Notes under the pieces: model-generated
What the model saw: only the letters and a program-made list of their open reading frames with translations
What the model was told of the DNA's origin: nothing
Database searches by the model: none
Source: a candidate division WWE3 bacterium RIFCSPHIGHO2_02_FULL_38_14
GTDB lineage: Bacteria; Patescibacteriota; WWE3; UBA101185; UBA10185
Assembly (NCBI GenBank): GCA_001772865.1
Contig: MEVD01000001.1
Coordinates: 5,311-42,045 of the forward strand
Direction: 5' to 3'
Length of the DNA stretch: 36,735 nucleotides
Translations under genes and position numbers: made by a program
Shown: positions 23,209-31,475 of the stretch, one piece after another
Layout: each line of letters opens with the position of its first letter
Position numbering within the stretch: the stretch's first letter is position 1

Positions 23209-23910
23209 TTAAAAAGTAATAGAACTTTTTATTTTTTCAAGTGTGGATACCGGAATACCGGATTTGTTTTTCAGCTCCTCGAAACCGGCGTATGGTCTGT
23301 TCAAAATTATTTTTTGGGCATATGCTTTACCGATCCCCGGTAAGGTATCCAGCCCGCCTTCGGTTGCCGAATTAACATTAACTAAAGATGAGTTATATTG
23401 AACACTGGTATCTTCGCTATATGAAGGGGTAGATTCCTGGTTTATAAAGTCCACCGCTTCCTCATAGTCCATAATGTCATCATTCAAAAGCTCTATTGAA
23501 TTATCTGACTTATACTCGATTTCCCATTCAAAAGGTACATATATTTTTTGCGAATCCTTCATCTTTGCCGACAAATTTAGATTTTTTGAAACCCACTTCG
23601 CCGAAACATCATTGGTAAAACCGTCGCCCAATTTTATTAAATCCACTACCCTCGCCTCGGGATTCATCATATAAACCCCGGGATTTTTAACCGCCCCCGA
23701 CAAGTCCACAGTTATCTCTGACGCTTGGACACTCTCATCAGCTTGACCGATTCCATCGGGGGCGGATGTCGCCGAATATGAAACTTCCTCGCATACATTT
23801 TTATTCTTTTGGTTCGCAAATAAAACACCCGCCAAAAGGCTAAAAAGCCCCGTCAAAACCAAAACTAATATAAAGTTTCTCTGAAGTACCTCCCCTACTT
23901 CGGCGATCAT
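23209..23910 (-). CDS. comEA: ComEA-like competence DNA receptor (SLBB plus helix-hairpin-helix)
   Basis: The 233-residue protein has an N-terminal transmembrane helix (about 11-32) and a SLBB-type segment (ITVDLSGAVKNPGVYMM, then KIYVPF). A helix-hairpin-helix domain is marked by VNVNSATEGGLDTLPGIGKAYA and ends at the C-terminus. ComEA binds incoming double-stranded DNA at the cell surface and delivers it to ComEC, which is encoded next. A long stretch between the SLBB and HhH parts is acidic and linker-like. About 400 bp without genes lies upstream. Confidence 0.92.
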   Translation of the reverse strand: MIAEVGEVLQRNFILVLVLTGLFSLLAGVLFANQKNKNVCEEVSYSATSAPDGIGQADESVQASEITVDLSGAVKNPGVYMMNPEARVVDLIKLGDGFTNDVSAKWVSKNLNLSAKMKDSQKIYVPFEWEIEYKSDNSIELLNDDIMDYEEAVDFINQESTPSYSEDTSVQYNSSLVNVNSATEGGLDTLPGIGKAYAQKIILNRPYAGFEELKNKSGIPVSTLEKIKSSITF

Positions 23911-24082
23911 AGTCCAATTTAAACACCTAAAAAACCTCCCGGTAAGACCTAAGCGTCTATTTAAGTTAGAATATGGAGAATATGCCTCTACAACAGCAAA
24001 TATTCAAATATTTATTATCTAACAAGATTGCATAAATCCAACAATTTGAACTTGTACAACAAATTGTGAATATACTTCCATA

Positions 24083-24105
24083 TAATCCCCGCATTATTAA
24101 CGCAG
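24083..24105 (+). repeat. Imperfect 23-bp direct repeat, copy 1
   Basis: Reads TAATCCCCGCATTA then TTAACGCAG. It matches copy 2 in 18 of 23 positions and the two starts are 70 bp apart, about seven helical turns. Confidence 0.5.
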
Positions 24106-24152
24106 TTACATCCGGATACAATTTATGTTGAAAACTTTTACACCAAAAATGC

Positions 24153-24175
24153 TAATTCCCGTACATTTAACGCAG
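24153..24175 (+). repeat. Imperfect 23-bp direct repeat, copy 2
   Basis: Reads TAATTCCCGTACAT then TTAACGCAG. The paired elements on one helix face might bind a regulator of comEA or of the ArsR gene. Confidence 0.5.
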
Positions 24176-24309
24176 GGTTTATTTTAAAAAATTTATAACA
24201 TGTAATAGCAACGCAACTTAAACAAGAAATGCGAAAAGGGAAAGTTAAAACAGGACACGATATAACCGCAAATCACAAAATATAATTAACAACTAATAAG
24301 GAAATGAAA

Positions 24310-24624
24310 CTACTTACCTAAAGCTTCTTTAAAAATCTGCTTGAAAGTATCGTTCTTATTTAAATCTCTGATCAAAGAAATAATTCTGCTCTCGTTCAAT
24401 TTATAAAACACTTCTCTTCCCTTTTTATCGTTCTTTAAAAACCCCAAACTGGCCAGAACTCTCAGATGGTGGGAAGCCAGATTTTCTTCTACATTCAACT
24501 TATCCGCTACTTCACTCACATTCCTCTGCCCCGAGCTCAGATATTCCAATATTTTAATTCTGTTTTTATCGGAAAAAGCTTTTGCAATTTTCAGCGAACT
24601 AATCATAGAAGAAATATACAACAT
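24310..24624 (-). CDS. ArsR-type winged-helix transcription regulator
   Basis: The 104-residue protein is a small ArsR/SmtB-fold regulator. It shows AFSDKNRIKILEYL, the recognition-helix region ENLASHHLRVLASLGFL, and the wing KKGREVFYKL. No cysteine-rich metal site is visible, so it may sense something other than metal or none at all. It follows comM after 25 nt in the opposite transcription direction order (comM ends at 24650), so it may belong to the dprA-comM transcript. An alternative ATG at 24606 has a TATATT six nt before it and would give 98 residues. Confidence 0.85.
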   Translation of the reverse strand: MLYISSMISSLKIAKAFSDKNRIKILEYLSSGQRNVSEVADKLNVEENLASHHLRVLASLGFLKNDKKGREVFYKLNESRIISLIRDLNKNDTFKQIFKEALGK

Positions 24625-24649
24625 AAATTATTACAAGGCAATATACGAT

Positions 24650-26224
24650 TTATGCGTTAATTCTGTATTGCAAAGCCTCCAGAATATGGTCTGTTTTGAT
24701 ATCACTTGAATTATCCAGATCGGCAATAGTTCTGGAAATCTTTAATATTTTAAAATAACTTCTTACGGACATGCCTAGTTTTATAAAAGCTTCATCCAAA
24801 ACTCTTCTTCCCTCTACACCGGTTTTACAGTATTTTTCCACCAAGGTATTGTCTAAAAAACAATTTAATTTACCCCTGCCACTTTGTTGTATACCTCTCG
24901 CATTTTTTACCCGCAATTTAATGCTTTCCAGACTGGCTGAACGCCTATTTTCACCCGTAGCACCAGCTAAAACATCAGCGGTGCAATTCGCGCTTAAATT
25001 ATTTATACAGCTGTTCTTAATATCTTCAGGGTTAACAGCCTCCATTCTGACCTGTAAATCTATCCTATCCAGAATAGGACCGGAAATTTTTTTCCAATAA
25101 TTCATGATCTGCCTGGGCGTACAGGTACATTTTTTATTCCTACTGCCGTAATAGCCGCATGGACAGGGGTTGCACGAAGCTATTAGAGTAAACCGTGCCG
25201 GAAATGTGTATGAATTTCTATTCCTTATTATTCTTATATAACCGCTTTCAAGGGGTTCTCTCAGCATTTCCACTACCACTCTCGAAAATTCCGGGAACTC
25301 ATCCAAAAATAAAACACCATTATGCGCCAAGCTGATCTCTCCCGGTGCAGGGTTGGCGCCTCCTCCGATCATGCCCGCATATGAAATGCTGTGGTGCGGC
25401 GACCTAAACGGCGGAATCTTATAAATCAGCTGTTCGTCGCTCACCATATTTGAAACAGAATGAATTTTTAAAACTTCAATGTGATCTTCCCTATTTAGAA
25501 ACGGCAGCAAATACTTATATTTATTGGCCAGCATTGTTTTTCCTACACCCGGCGCTCCCAATAGTATCAGGTTATGACCTCCGGCAGCAGAAATCTCAAG
25601 AGCGCGCTTTGCCTGAACCTGTCCATATACATCAATAAAACTGGATTCGGTAAATTCGAGGTCGAAATCAGGCTCCGGATCTAGCTTGGGATTAGCATTT
25701 TTCAACTCCATACTTAAACCGCTTTTGAAGTAATCTACTGCCTGCACTAAGTTCTTTACAGGAACCACCGAAATATCCGGAAAAAATGCCGCTTCCCTTG
25801 CACAGCTCTCCGGAAGAAAAATAAATTTGTTTCCCGACGCATGCGCATGCAAAGCAAATATAAAAGCACTTTTTGTATACTTCAGATCGCCGTTTAATGA
25901 AAGTTCACCGAAAAAATACACCGAATCCGGGATCTTTAAATTATTAATATAAGTCAAAATTCCCATTGCTATAGGGAAGTCATAAAAAGACCCTTGTTTT
26001 GGTATGTCGGCAGGCGCCAGATTAACAGTTATTTTCTTGTTCGGAAAAACAAAGCCGGAATTTTGCACCGCAGTTTTGATTCTGAGTTTACTTTCTTCAA
26101 TTGATTTATTTCCTAATCCTATTATGTCAAAATATGGCATTCCTCTTTCGGAAATATCCACTTCCACAAAAGCATTAATAGTGCTGACCCCGTTTATTGC
26201 CGCAGATTTTAATATGTATAACAT
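24650..26224 (-). CDS. comM: ComM/YifB-family Mg-chelatase-like AAA+ protein
   Basis: From the ATG at 26224 the protein has 524 residues. ComM is a hexameric helicase that promotes branch migration during natural transformation. The N-terminal ChlI-like domain has VNLAPADIPKQGSFYDFPIA. The AAA+ part shows Walker A GAPGVGKTM, Walker B GVLFLDEFPEF and the cysteine cluster CNPCPCGYYGS with KKCTC. The C-terminal Mg_chelatase_C helices follow, with RSYFKILKISRTIADL. An in-frame TTG at 26260 would overlap dprA, so 26224 is preferred; it begins five nt after the dprA stop. Confidence 0.93.
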   Translation of the reverse strand: MLYILKSAAINGVSTINAFVEVDISERGMPYFDIIGLGNKSIEESKLRIKTAVQNSGFVFPNKKITVNLAPADIPKQGSFYDFPIAMGILTYINNLKIPDSVYFFGELSLNGDLKYTKSAFIFALHAHASGNKFIFLPESCAREAAFFPDISVVPVKNLVQAVDYFKSGLSMELKNANPKLDPEPDFDLEFTESSFIDVYGQVQAKRALEISAAGGHNLILLGAPGVGKTMLANKYKYLLPFLNREDHIEVLKIHSVSNMVSDEQLIYKIPPFRSPHHSISYAGMIGGGANPAPGEISLAHNGVLFLDEFPEFSRVVVEMLREPLESGYIRIIRNRNSYTFPARFTLIASCNPCPCGYYGSRNKKCTCTPRQIMNYWKKISGPILDRIDLQVRMEAVNPEDIKNSCINNLSANCTADVLAGATGENRRSASLESIKLRVKNARGIQQSGRGKLNCFLDNTLVEKYCKTGVEGRRVLDEAFIKLGMSVRSYFKILKISRTIADLDNSSDIKTDHILEALQYRINA

Positions 26225-26229
26225 AAGTC

Positions 26230-27120
26230 TCACACATAAAACTTTCCGTTTTCCTCGCAAATAGTGCCTGCCAAAAGCATTAGCGTAACTTTTGAACTTA
26301 CCACTTCAACTGATAAGTCCAGATCCTCGGACAACTCGCTTATGCTTTTGTCGGAATCGTTAATTAACTGGTATATTCTGTACTCAATACTGTCCTTAAT
26401 CCATAGGTGGTCTTCTGCTTTTAACCTGACTGAATCTTTAAAAACATACATATCTTTAGCAGTTTCAAAGCCTAGTTCTTTGCAGATATCATAACCGGAA
26501 CCGACAGCCCTGGCACCGTCTCTCAGCAGCTGCAAACAACCCATTGAGCATTCACTGAAAACGCTTCCCGGGACAGAAAGGATACATTTGTTATACTTTT
26601 TGGCAAAGTTTGCAGTAATAAGAGACCCGCTATCTAAAGTTGCCTCGGTAATTACAACACCCGAACCGAGAGCTGCAATAATTCTATTTCTTTTATGAAA
26701 GGTCCAAATTTTAGCAGGAAAGTCCGGTTCAAACTCTGAAATAAGCAAGCCACCCTTTCGCAATATCCTTTCCGCCAAATCGGCATTATTCTCCACTAAA
26801 CTATCATTTATTCCGCAAGGCAGAATTGCTATAGTTTTGCCTTCGCAATTTACGGCTGTTTCATGCGCTGTCATATCAATTCCGTACATAAAACCGGAAA
26901 CTACGGTTATACCTGAACAAACGAGCTCCTGAACTATTTTCTGCGTCACTCTCCTTCCGTACATTGTCATTCTGCGCGTGCCGACAACCGCTACGCATTT
27001 TTCAAATGACTCCTCTGTTATATCTCCGCAATAGTATAAAAACTGGGGACAATCAGAAATCGCCTTTAAAGACTGAGGAAACAAGATATCCGATACTTCT
27101 AAACGATTTACATCAAACAT
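26230..27120 (-). CDS. dprA: DNA processing protein DprA
   Basis: The 296-residue protein protects incoming single-stranded DNA and loads RecA in natural transformation. The Rossmann-like core carries VAVVGTRRMTMYG, GITVVSGFMYGIDMTAH, ISEFEPDFPAKIWTFHKRNR and SGSLITANFA. A C-terminal winged helix includes SISELSEDLDLSVEVVSSKV. Length is normal. comM follows directly, and comEA and comEC lie further on, giving a competence gene set. The ATG follows a -10-like TATTTT by six nt. Confidence 0.94.
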   Translation of the reverse strand: MFDVNRLEVSDILFPQSLKAISDCPQFLYYCGDITEESFEKCVAVVGTRRMTMYGRRVTQKIVQELVCSGITVVSGFMYGIDMTAHETAVNCEGKTIAILPCGINDSLVENNADLAERILRKGGLLISEFEPDFPAKIWTFHKRNRIIAALGSGVVITEATLDSGSLITANFAKKYNKCILSVPGSVFSECSMGCLQLLRDGARAVGSGYDICKELGFETAKDMYVFKDSVRLKAEDHLWIKDSIEYRIYQLINDSDKSISELSEDLDLSVEVVSSKVTLMLLAGTICEENGKFYV

Positions 27121-27126
27121 TACTAA

Positions 27127-27154
27127 AAAATAAGTTTTTTGAATAAAAAATCAA
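27127..27154 (-). promoter_or_regulatory. Promoter of dprA (likely leaderless)
   Basis: TTGATT (27149-27154), a 16-bp spacer and TATTTT (27127-27132) on the minus strand end six nt before the ATG at 27120. Each hexamer matches four of six consensus bases. Confidence 0.45.
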
Positions 27155-27274
27155 CTTCTTTTTCTCTAATTAAATTAGAATTTACTTCGAGGCTTACTTT
27201 TACAAGTTATATTCTTCGAAACCGCGTTATTTAACTCTAAATCCTCAAAATTCTCCCCTAAAAAATTTCCCTAA

Positions 27275-27283
27275 TGATATAAT
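27275..27283 (+). promoter_or_regulatory. Extended -10 element of the MerR-like membrane protein gene (leaderless)
   Basis: TGATATAAT is a perfect TGnTATAAT extended -10. It ends seven nt before the ATG at 27291, the same layout as at mreB. There is no Shine-Dalgarno sequence and no clear -35. Confidence 0.7.
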
Positions 27284-27290
27284 TTCATAG

Positions 27291-27959
27291 ATGGAAAGCT
27301 TAATTAGCGTAGAAAAAATTATAGAAGAAGCAAAGGCCAAAGGAATTGATTTCGGAAAAGGCGACCCATATAACAGACTAAGATATTACACTAAAATAGG
27401 ATGGCTTCCCCACATGCAAAGAAAAAAGAATGATGAAGAAACTTCTATTACAACCGGGCATTACCCCAAATGGGCTCTGAACCGGCTTATTCAAATCGAA
27501 ACTCTAAAAAAGAAAGGCTTGTCAAATGACGAAATCGCCAAAAAAATAAGCACTCTAAACAGACTGCTAAACATCCAAAATGTAATACTCTCTCCCGAAT
27601 TCAGGACCAAATTAATAGTTTATTCATCATTTTTAATTCTGATTTTCATATTCTTAAACGAGCTGGAAATAATAAATCTGGGAAGACCAAAAAGCCAAAT
27701 TGTAGGATCGGTTCAGCAGGAAGTCCCCTCTCAAATTATCGACAGCGGCCAGTCTTTTGTGCCTGCAGGATCGCAGAAAATCAGAGTACTAACCGATAAA
27801 GCACAGATAAATTCAAAAGTATACATTAATTTTGAACAAGATTATTCCCCTGCCACAAGATACTGGGTTTCCGAAAAAATTCCCTTTGAAGGATTTATTT
27901 TAGAGCTTGATTCTCCCATTATCAATAACACTTCATTCCAATGGTGGCTTACAAATTAA
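27291..27959 (+). CDS. Membrane-tethered MerR-like HTH protein
   Basis: The 222-residue protein starts with a MerR-type segment: ISVEKIIEEAKAKGIDFG, then YNRLRYYTKIGWLPHMQRK and, after a short charged insertion, RLIQIETLKKKGLSNDEIAKKI. A transmembrane helix follows (about 105-121, LIVYSSFLILIFIFLNEL). The C-terminal domain is predicted outside and contains KVYINFEQDYSPATRYWVSE and ends in FQWWLTN, a short beta-rich fold. It looks like a one-component sensor-regulator, but DNA binding and ligand are unproven. The gene is followed by the large O-antigen-ligase-like gene. Confidence 0.7.
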   Translation: MESLISVEKIIEEAKAKGIDFGKGDPYNRLRYYTKIGWLPHMQRKKNDEETSITTGHYPKWALNRLIQIETLKKKGLSNDEIAKKISTLNRLLNIQNVILSPEFRTKLIVYSSFLILIFIFLNELEIINLGRPKSQIVGSVQQEVPSQIIDSGQSFVPAGSQKIRVLTDKAQINSKVYINFEQDYSPATRYWVSEKIPFEGFILELDSPIINNTSFQWWLTN

Positions 27960-28030
27960 TTACCATCTAATAATTACAGCTAATTCACTACAAATTTTAT
28001 ATGAAATTCTCGTAACGAGAAATTACCATA

Positions 28031-28059
28031 TTGACATATTTTATTTTTTGTTAAAAACT
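28031..28059 (+). promoter_or_regulatory. Possible promoter of the O-antigen-ligase-like gene
   Basis: A consensus TTGACA (28031-28036) with 17-bp spacing leads to AAAACT (28054-28059), a poor -10. It ends six nt before the ATG at 28066, the same leaderless spacing as elsewhere, which makes the call plausible but weak. Confidence 0.35.
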
Positions 28060-28065
28060 TAATAT

Positions 28066-30330
28066 ATGAACACAAAAAATTTAAATATAGTAAATAAACT
28101 TATAGATTCCACAGTTATTTCTTTGGCATTTTTAATTCCGGTATTTTTTCTGCCGATTACCACGGACTTCTTTGAATTAAATAAACTGGCTCTGCTAGTA
28201 TTAGGCTCTATTATCATACTTGTTTTATGGGGGGTTAAAATTCTGTTCACAAAAAAGCTCGCAATTTCCAGCTCGCCTCTGGATTTGCCCATTTTATTAA
28301 GCCTGGCGGTTTTCATTCTCTCTACAATTTTTTCAATTAATAAAGATTCAAGCATTTTCGGTATTCAGGGAAGGTGGTTTCCCAGTTTAATAGGATTTTC
28401 AACCCTGGTAGTATTTTATTACGCGTCCGCCTCTAATATTGAAAAGGCCACCACAATAAAATCGGCCTTATACGGCTTTCTGATTTCTTCGTCAATTTCC
28501 TCTTTAGTGGCAATATTGGGATACTACAATACTCCGGTCAAACTTTTTAACAGTGTATTGTTCACATTTTCAGGTTCCATAAACTCTGCTCTGTTTGTAG
28601 CCGCGTTGGGGGCTGTATTGTCATTAATTATGATGTTCGGAGAAAAAAACAAATTTTTGAAAATGTCTTTAACCACTGTGTCTCTGGTAAATTTTTCACT
28701 GCTTTTGGTTTTAAACAATGTTGTTTCCTGGGTGTTATTAATAACCGGTCTGCTGGCGGTTGCTTACCTGGTTCCGTTAGCACAAGTAAAGCAAAGCAAG
28801 CTTAATTTATATGTAATTGCCGGATTTGTTATATCGCTGGTATTACTGGTGGTAATGCCCGCAACAAAAAATGTTGTAATTAACAATAATTTTCCAAGAG
28901 AAATAAATTTGGACGTTACCGGCTCTTGGATAGTTACATCCTCCTCATTGAGAGACTTCCCAATTCTCGGCTCTGGTCCGTCAACCTTTAACCTGAATTA
29001 CACTAGATATAAGCCTCTTTATTTGAATAACGGAAACGAGTGGTCGCTTAGATTTGATAAACCTTTCAACGAATTATTTAACATTATGAGCACAATGGGC
29101 ATTTTGGGAACTGCTGCCTTAGTGCTTTTAGGAGTGACAGTTATAAAACTTACATTCAAGCTCAGAAATATTTACACTGATAGTTCTGAAGAAGGAAACG
29201 TTGCGGAAACCCTCAGTGCAGGACTAATAGTCACGCTTGTATCTTTCTTGGTTACATACGCCTATTCAATAAATGCCTTCGCTCTGTTCTTATTTTCGGC
29301 GCTTTTGGTTTCTAAAATAAAATTGGCCGGCAAAGAAAGCGATCTGGTAAAACACGTGGTTCTTAGCTTTACAACCGTATCTGAAGAAGTTTCCCTAAGC
29401 AGCCTAAGCGCAGTTAAAAAAGAGTATTTCCATTATGTTATTTCGGCGCCGGTTTTTGCCCTGGCAATAGCGGGATTTTTACTCACATACAGAACCTACG
29501 CCGCAGATGTGCTTATGAAACAAGCTTTTACCGCTGCTCAAAAAAACGACGGCAATACTACTTATCAATTGATGGCTAAGGCAATAAACACCAATCCCAG
29601 AAAAGATCTTTATCATAATTTGTATGCGCAGGTAAATATAGCTCTGGCAAATAGCGTCGCCTCAAAAGGAAACCTTTCGGACGTGGACAAACAAACACTG
29701 CAGTCATTGGTTTCACAGGCAATCAGAAGCTCCAGGATTTCAACCGAAATACTAAATCCTCTAAATCCCGTAAACTGGGAAGTCAGAGCATCTGTATACA
29801 AAGCTCTTATAGGAGCGGCGGAAAATTCCGAACAATGGGCTATAAACGCATACAACACTGCTATACAGCTGGATCCCACCAATGCAAGGCTGAGGCTGAA
29901 TTTAGGAGGTGTATATTACTCTAAAAAAGATTACCTTACGGCAGCCAACTTATTCAGGCAGGCAACAACTCTTAAACCTAACTACGCAAATGCCTATTAC
30001 AATTTTGCGGAAGCACTATACAATCTGAAAGATTATAAAAATGCAAAAACTGCATTCGAAGTGGCATTAAGCTTAGTAGAAAAGGACTCCGGAGATTACA
30101 AGAAAGTTGCTGAGGAGCTTAGCAAATTAAAAGAGCTGCCTGCCGTCGCCGGTGCTTCAGAATCCTCTCCTTCCGAAAAACCAATAGAACCCATAACCCA
30201 AAACACAGGTGCTACGGAACAGCAGGATGTAAAACAAGAGCCTTTAACAGACCCGGACCAGCAGAAAGAAGAACCTAAGGTAAGCGATATAGTGAATACG
30301 GGAACAGGCCAGCAGGTCCCGGCAGAATAG
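28066..30330 (+). CDS. O-antigen ligase/polymerase-like membrane protein with TPR repeats
   Basis: The 754-residue protein has about ten or more transmembrane helices across residues 1-420 and 460-490, in the pattern of the O-antigen ligase/Wzy family. IQGRWFPSLIGFSTLVV and the loop motif GSGPSTFNLNY stand out, the latter typical of the family. The last third holds TPR repeats (LDPTNARLRLNLGGVYYSKK and PNYANAYYNFAEALYN), then a Pro/Glu/Gln-rich tail after about residue 700. These proteins polymerise or attach surface glycans. A partner repeat-unit pathway is hinted at by the glycosyltransferases near mreB. It is transcribed alone, convergent with the Ddl-like gene. Confidence 0.8.
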   Translation: MNTKNLNIVNKLIDSTVISLAFLIPVFFLPITTDFFELNKLALLVLGSIIILVLWGVKILFTKKLAISSSPLDLPILLSLAVFILSTIFSINKDSSIFGIQGRWFPSLIGFSTLVVFYYASASNIEKATTIKSALYGFLISSSISSLVAILGYYNTPVKLFNSVLFTFSGSINSALFVAALGAVLSLIMMFGEKNKFLKMSLTTVSLVNFSLLLVLNNVVSWVLLITGLLAVAYLVPLAQVKQSKLNLYVIAGFVISLVLLVVMPATKNVVINNNFPREINLDVTGSWIVTSSSLRDFPILGSGPSTFNLNYTRYKPLYLNNGNEWSLRFDKPFNELFNIMSTMGILGTAALVLLGVTVIKLTFKLRNIYTDSSEEGNVAETLSAGLIVTLVSFLVTYAYSINAFALFLFSALLVSKIKLAGKESDLVKHVVLSFTTVSEEVSLSSLSAVKKEYFHYVISAPVFALAIAGFLLTYRTYAADVLMKQAFTAAQKNDGNTTYQLMAKAINTNPRKDLYHNLYAQVNIALANSVASKGNLSDVDKQTLQSLVSQAIRSSRISTEILNPLNPVNWEVRASVYKALIGAAENSEQWAINAYNTAIQLDPTNARLRLNLGGVYYSKKDYLTAANLFRQATTLKPNYANAYYNFAEALYNLKDYKNAKTAFEVALSLVEKDSGDYKKVAEELSKLKELPAVAGASESSPSEKPIEPITQNTGATEQQDVKQEPLTDPDQQKEEPKVSDIVNTGTGQQVPAE

Positions 30331-30369
30331 TAAAAGCCGAACCAAATAAATCCGGTTCAGTAAATCGGA

Positions 30370-31395
30370 TCAATTATGGGAATTTATTCTGGCCAGAGCG
30401 ATTTCGCAAATCTTTAATACCGTTTCGCCGTAGCTATAACCCGCTGTTTTGGCTGACCTCATAAATCCCCCTTCAATAGACACATCGGGATTTGTATTGA
30501 CATCCAGAACATAAGGAACACGGCCTCTCACTCTGATATCTATTCTCCCGTAATCCCGACATCCCAAGGCTTTATATGCTTTTAAAGCTTCCTCTTCTAT
30601 CGTTTTTTGAAGTTCCGAATCTATTTCCGGAGGACAGACAGGATTAATATTTTGATAGTGCTTGGACCCCGGGACCCATTTGGCGTCGTAATTGCACAAC
30701 CTATCGTGATAATCGTTGAAAACCGAATAATCTATTGCGCTGATCGGAAGGGCTTCAGGACTGTTGTTACCCCATATAGCCACATTGTATTCCGGCCCGT
30801 CAATAAAATCCTCCACTATAGCTCCTCCGGAATACTTTTTATTTATTTTCTCCACCTGTTTTTTCAGCTGCTCCGGATTATCCACAATTGAATCTGTTGT
30901 TATTCCGTACGAACTGTGTTCATAAACAGGTTTCACTAATGCAGGAAATGCCTTCCAGCCATTCAGCACTTCCCCACCTTTTTCATATACCTTCGAAGCA
31001 GGTGTGCTGACGCCGTTTTTTATTAATACTTCCTTAGTTTTAGCTTTATCCTGAGTTAATTCCAATTTAACGGCATCCGCACCTGTATATACAAAACCTA
31101 ATTTATCCAATGGAGGCGGAATCATCTGAAAACTGTTGGTTATGTCTTTAAACTGTTCGCACCAATTAAATATAACAGTATTTTCGGGGTCGAAATCTTT
31201 TACCGCTTCTTCAACTGTATTCACTACGGGAATAAAAACAGTTTTTACACCAAGATCTTCTAAGTCTTTCTTCATTAGCTTCACCGAATCCGTTATCTCT
31301 TTAAGCTCCTCGCCTTCCAATACATCAGGATTCGTATAAAGCACTACCAATTTTCTACCTGCAAGTGGAGGTTCACTACTCTCGGGGGCGTTCAT
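30370..31395 (-). CDS. D-alanine--D-alanine ligase-like ATP-grasp enzyme
   Basis: The 341-residue ATP-grasp ligase resembles D-Ala-D-Ala ligase. It has a Rossmann-like N-terminal part (KLVVLYTNPDVLEGEEL), the VYTGADAVKLELTQDKAKTKEVL region, and a central ATP-grasp core with KPVYEHSSYGI and VEDFIDGPEYNVAIWG. The C-terminal metal site carries YVLDVNTNPDVS followed by GGFMRSAKTAGYSY. Length fits Ddl. The substrate may be D-Ala-D-Ala or another amino acid pair, as such paralogues vary. The neighbouring S66 peptidase and M23 hydrolase support a cell-wall role. Confidence 0.78.
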   Translation of the reverse strand: MNAPESSEPPLAGRKLVVLYTNPDVLEGEELKEITDSVKLMKKDLEDLGVKTVFIPVVNTVEEAVKDFDPENTVIFNWCEQFKDITNSFQMIPPPLDKLGFVYTGADAVKLELTQDKAKTKEVLIKNGVSTPASKVYEKGGEVLNGWKAFPALVKPVYEHSSYGITTDSIVDNPEQLKKQVEKINKKYSGGAIVEDFIDGPEYNVAIWGNNSPEALPISAIDYSVFNDYHDRLCNYDAKWVPGSKHYQNINPVCPPEIDSELQKTIEEEALKAYKALGCRDYGRIDIRVRGRVPYVLDVNTNPDVSIEGGFMRSAKTAGYSYGETVLKICEIALARINSHN

Positions 31396-31408
31396 TTTAA
31401 CACATTAA

Positions 31409-31437
31409 ATTATTTTAAATATTAAGTGGGCTGTCAA
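31409..31437 (-). promoter_or_regulatory. Strong promoter of the Ddl-like gene
   Basis: TTGACA (31432-31437), a 17-bp spacer and AATAAT (31409-31414; five of six matches) on the minus strand give a start near 31402. This leaves a leader of only about seven nt before the ATG at 31395. Confidence 0.7.
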
Positions 31438-31475
31438 TGTTTTATTTCTGTTATCCGCTGACGATCATCTAATAT

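Larger units (their letters stand above)
23911..24309. other. 399-bp gene-free region between comEA and the ArsR gene, with an imperfect 23-bp direct repeat
   Basis: No open reading frame of note, tRNA or recognised RNA was found on either strand. The region is AT-rich and contains two imperfect 23-bp direct repeats (24083-24105 and 24153-24175) whose common core is TTAACGCAG. It probably holds the comEA promoter, but no consensus pair was found. A small RNA or a decayed gene remains possible. Confidence 0.5.

Noticed and set aside
26225-26260. TTG start at 26260 for comM
   Set aside because: It would overlap dprA by about 30 bp and adds residues not matching the family; the ATG at 26224 fits the N-terminus.
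30339-30358. Inverted repeat GAACC...GGTTC as terminator between convergent genes
   Set aside because: Only five base pairs with a 10-nt loop and no T-run on either strand.
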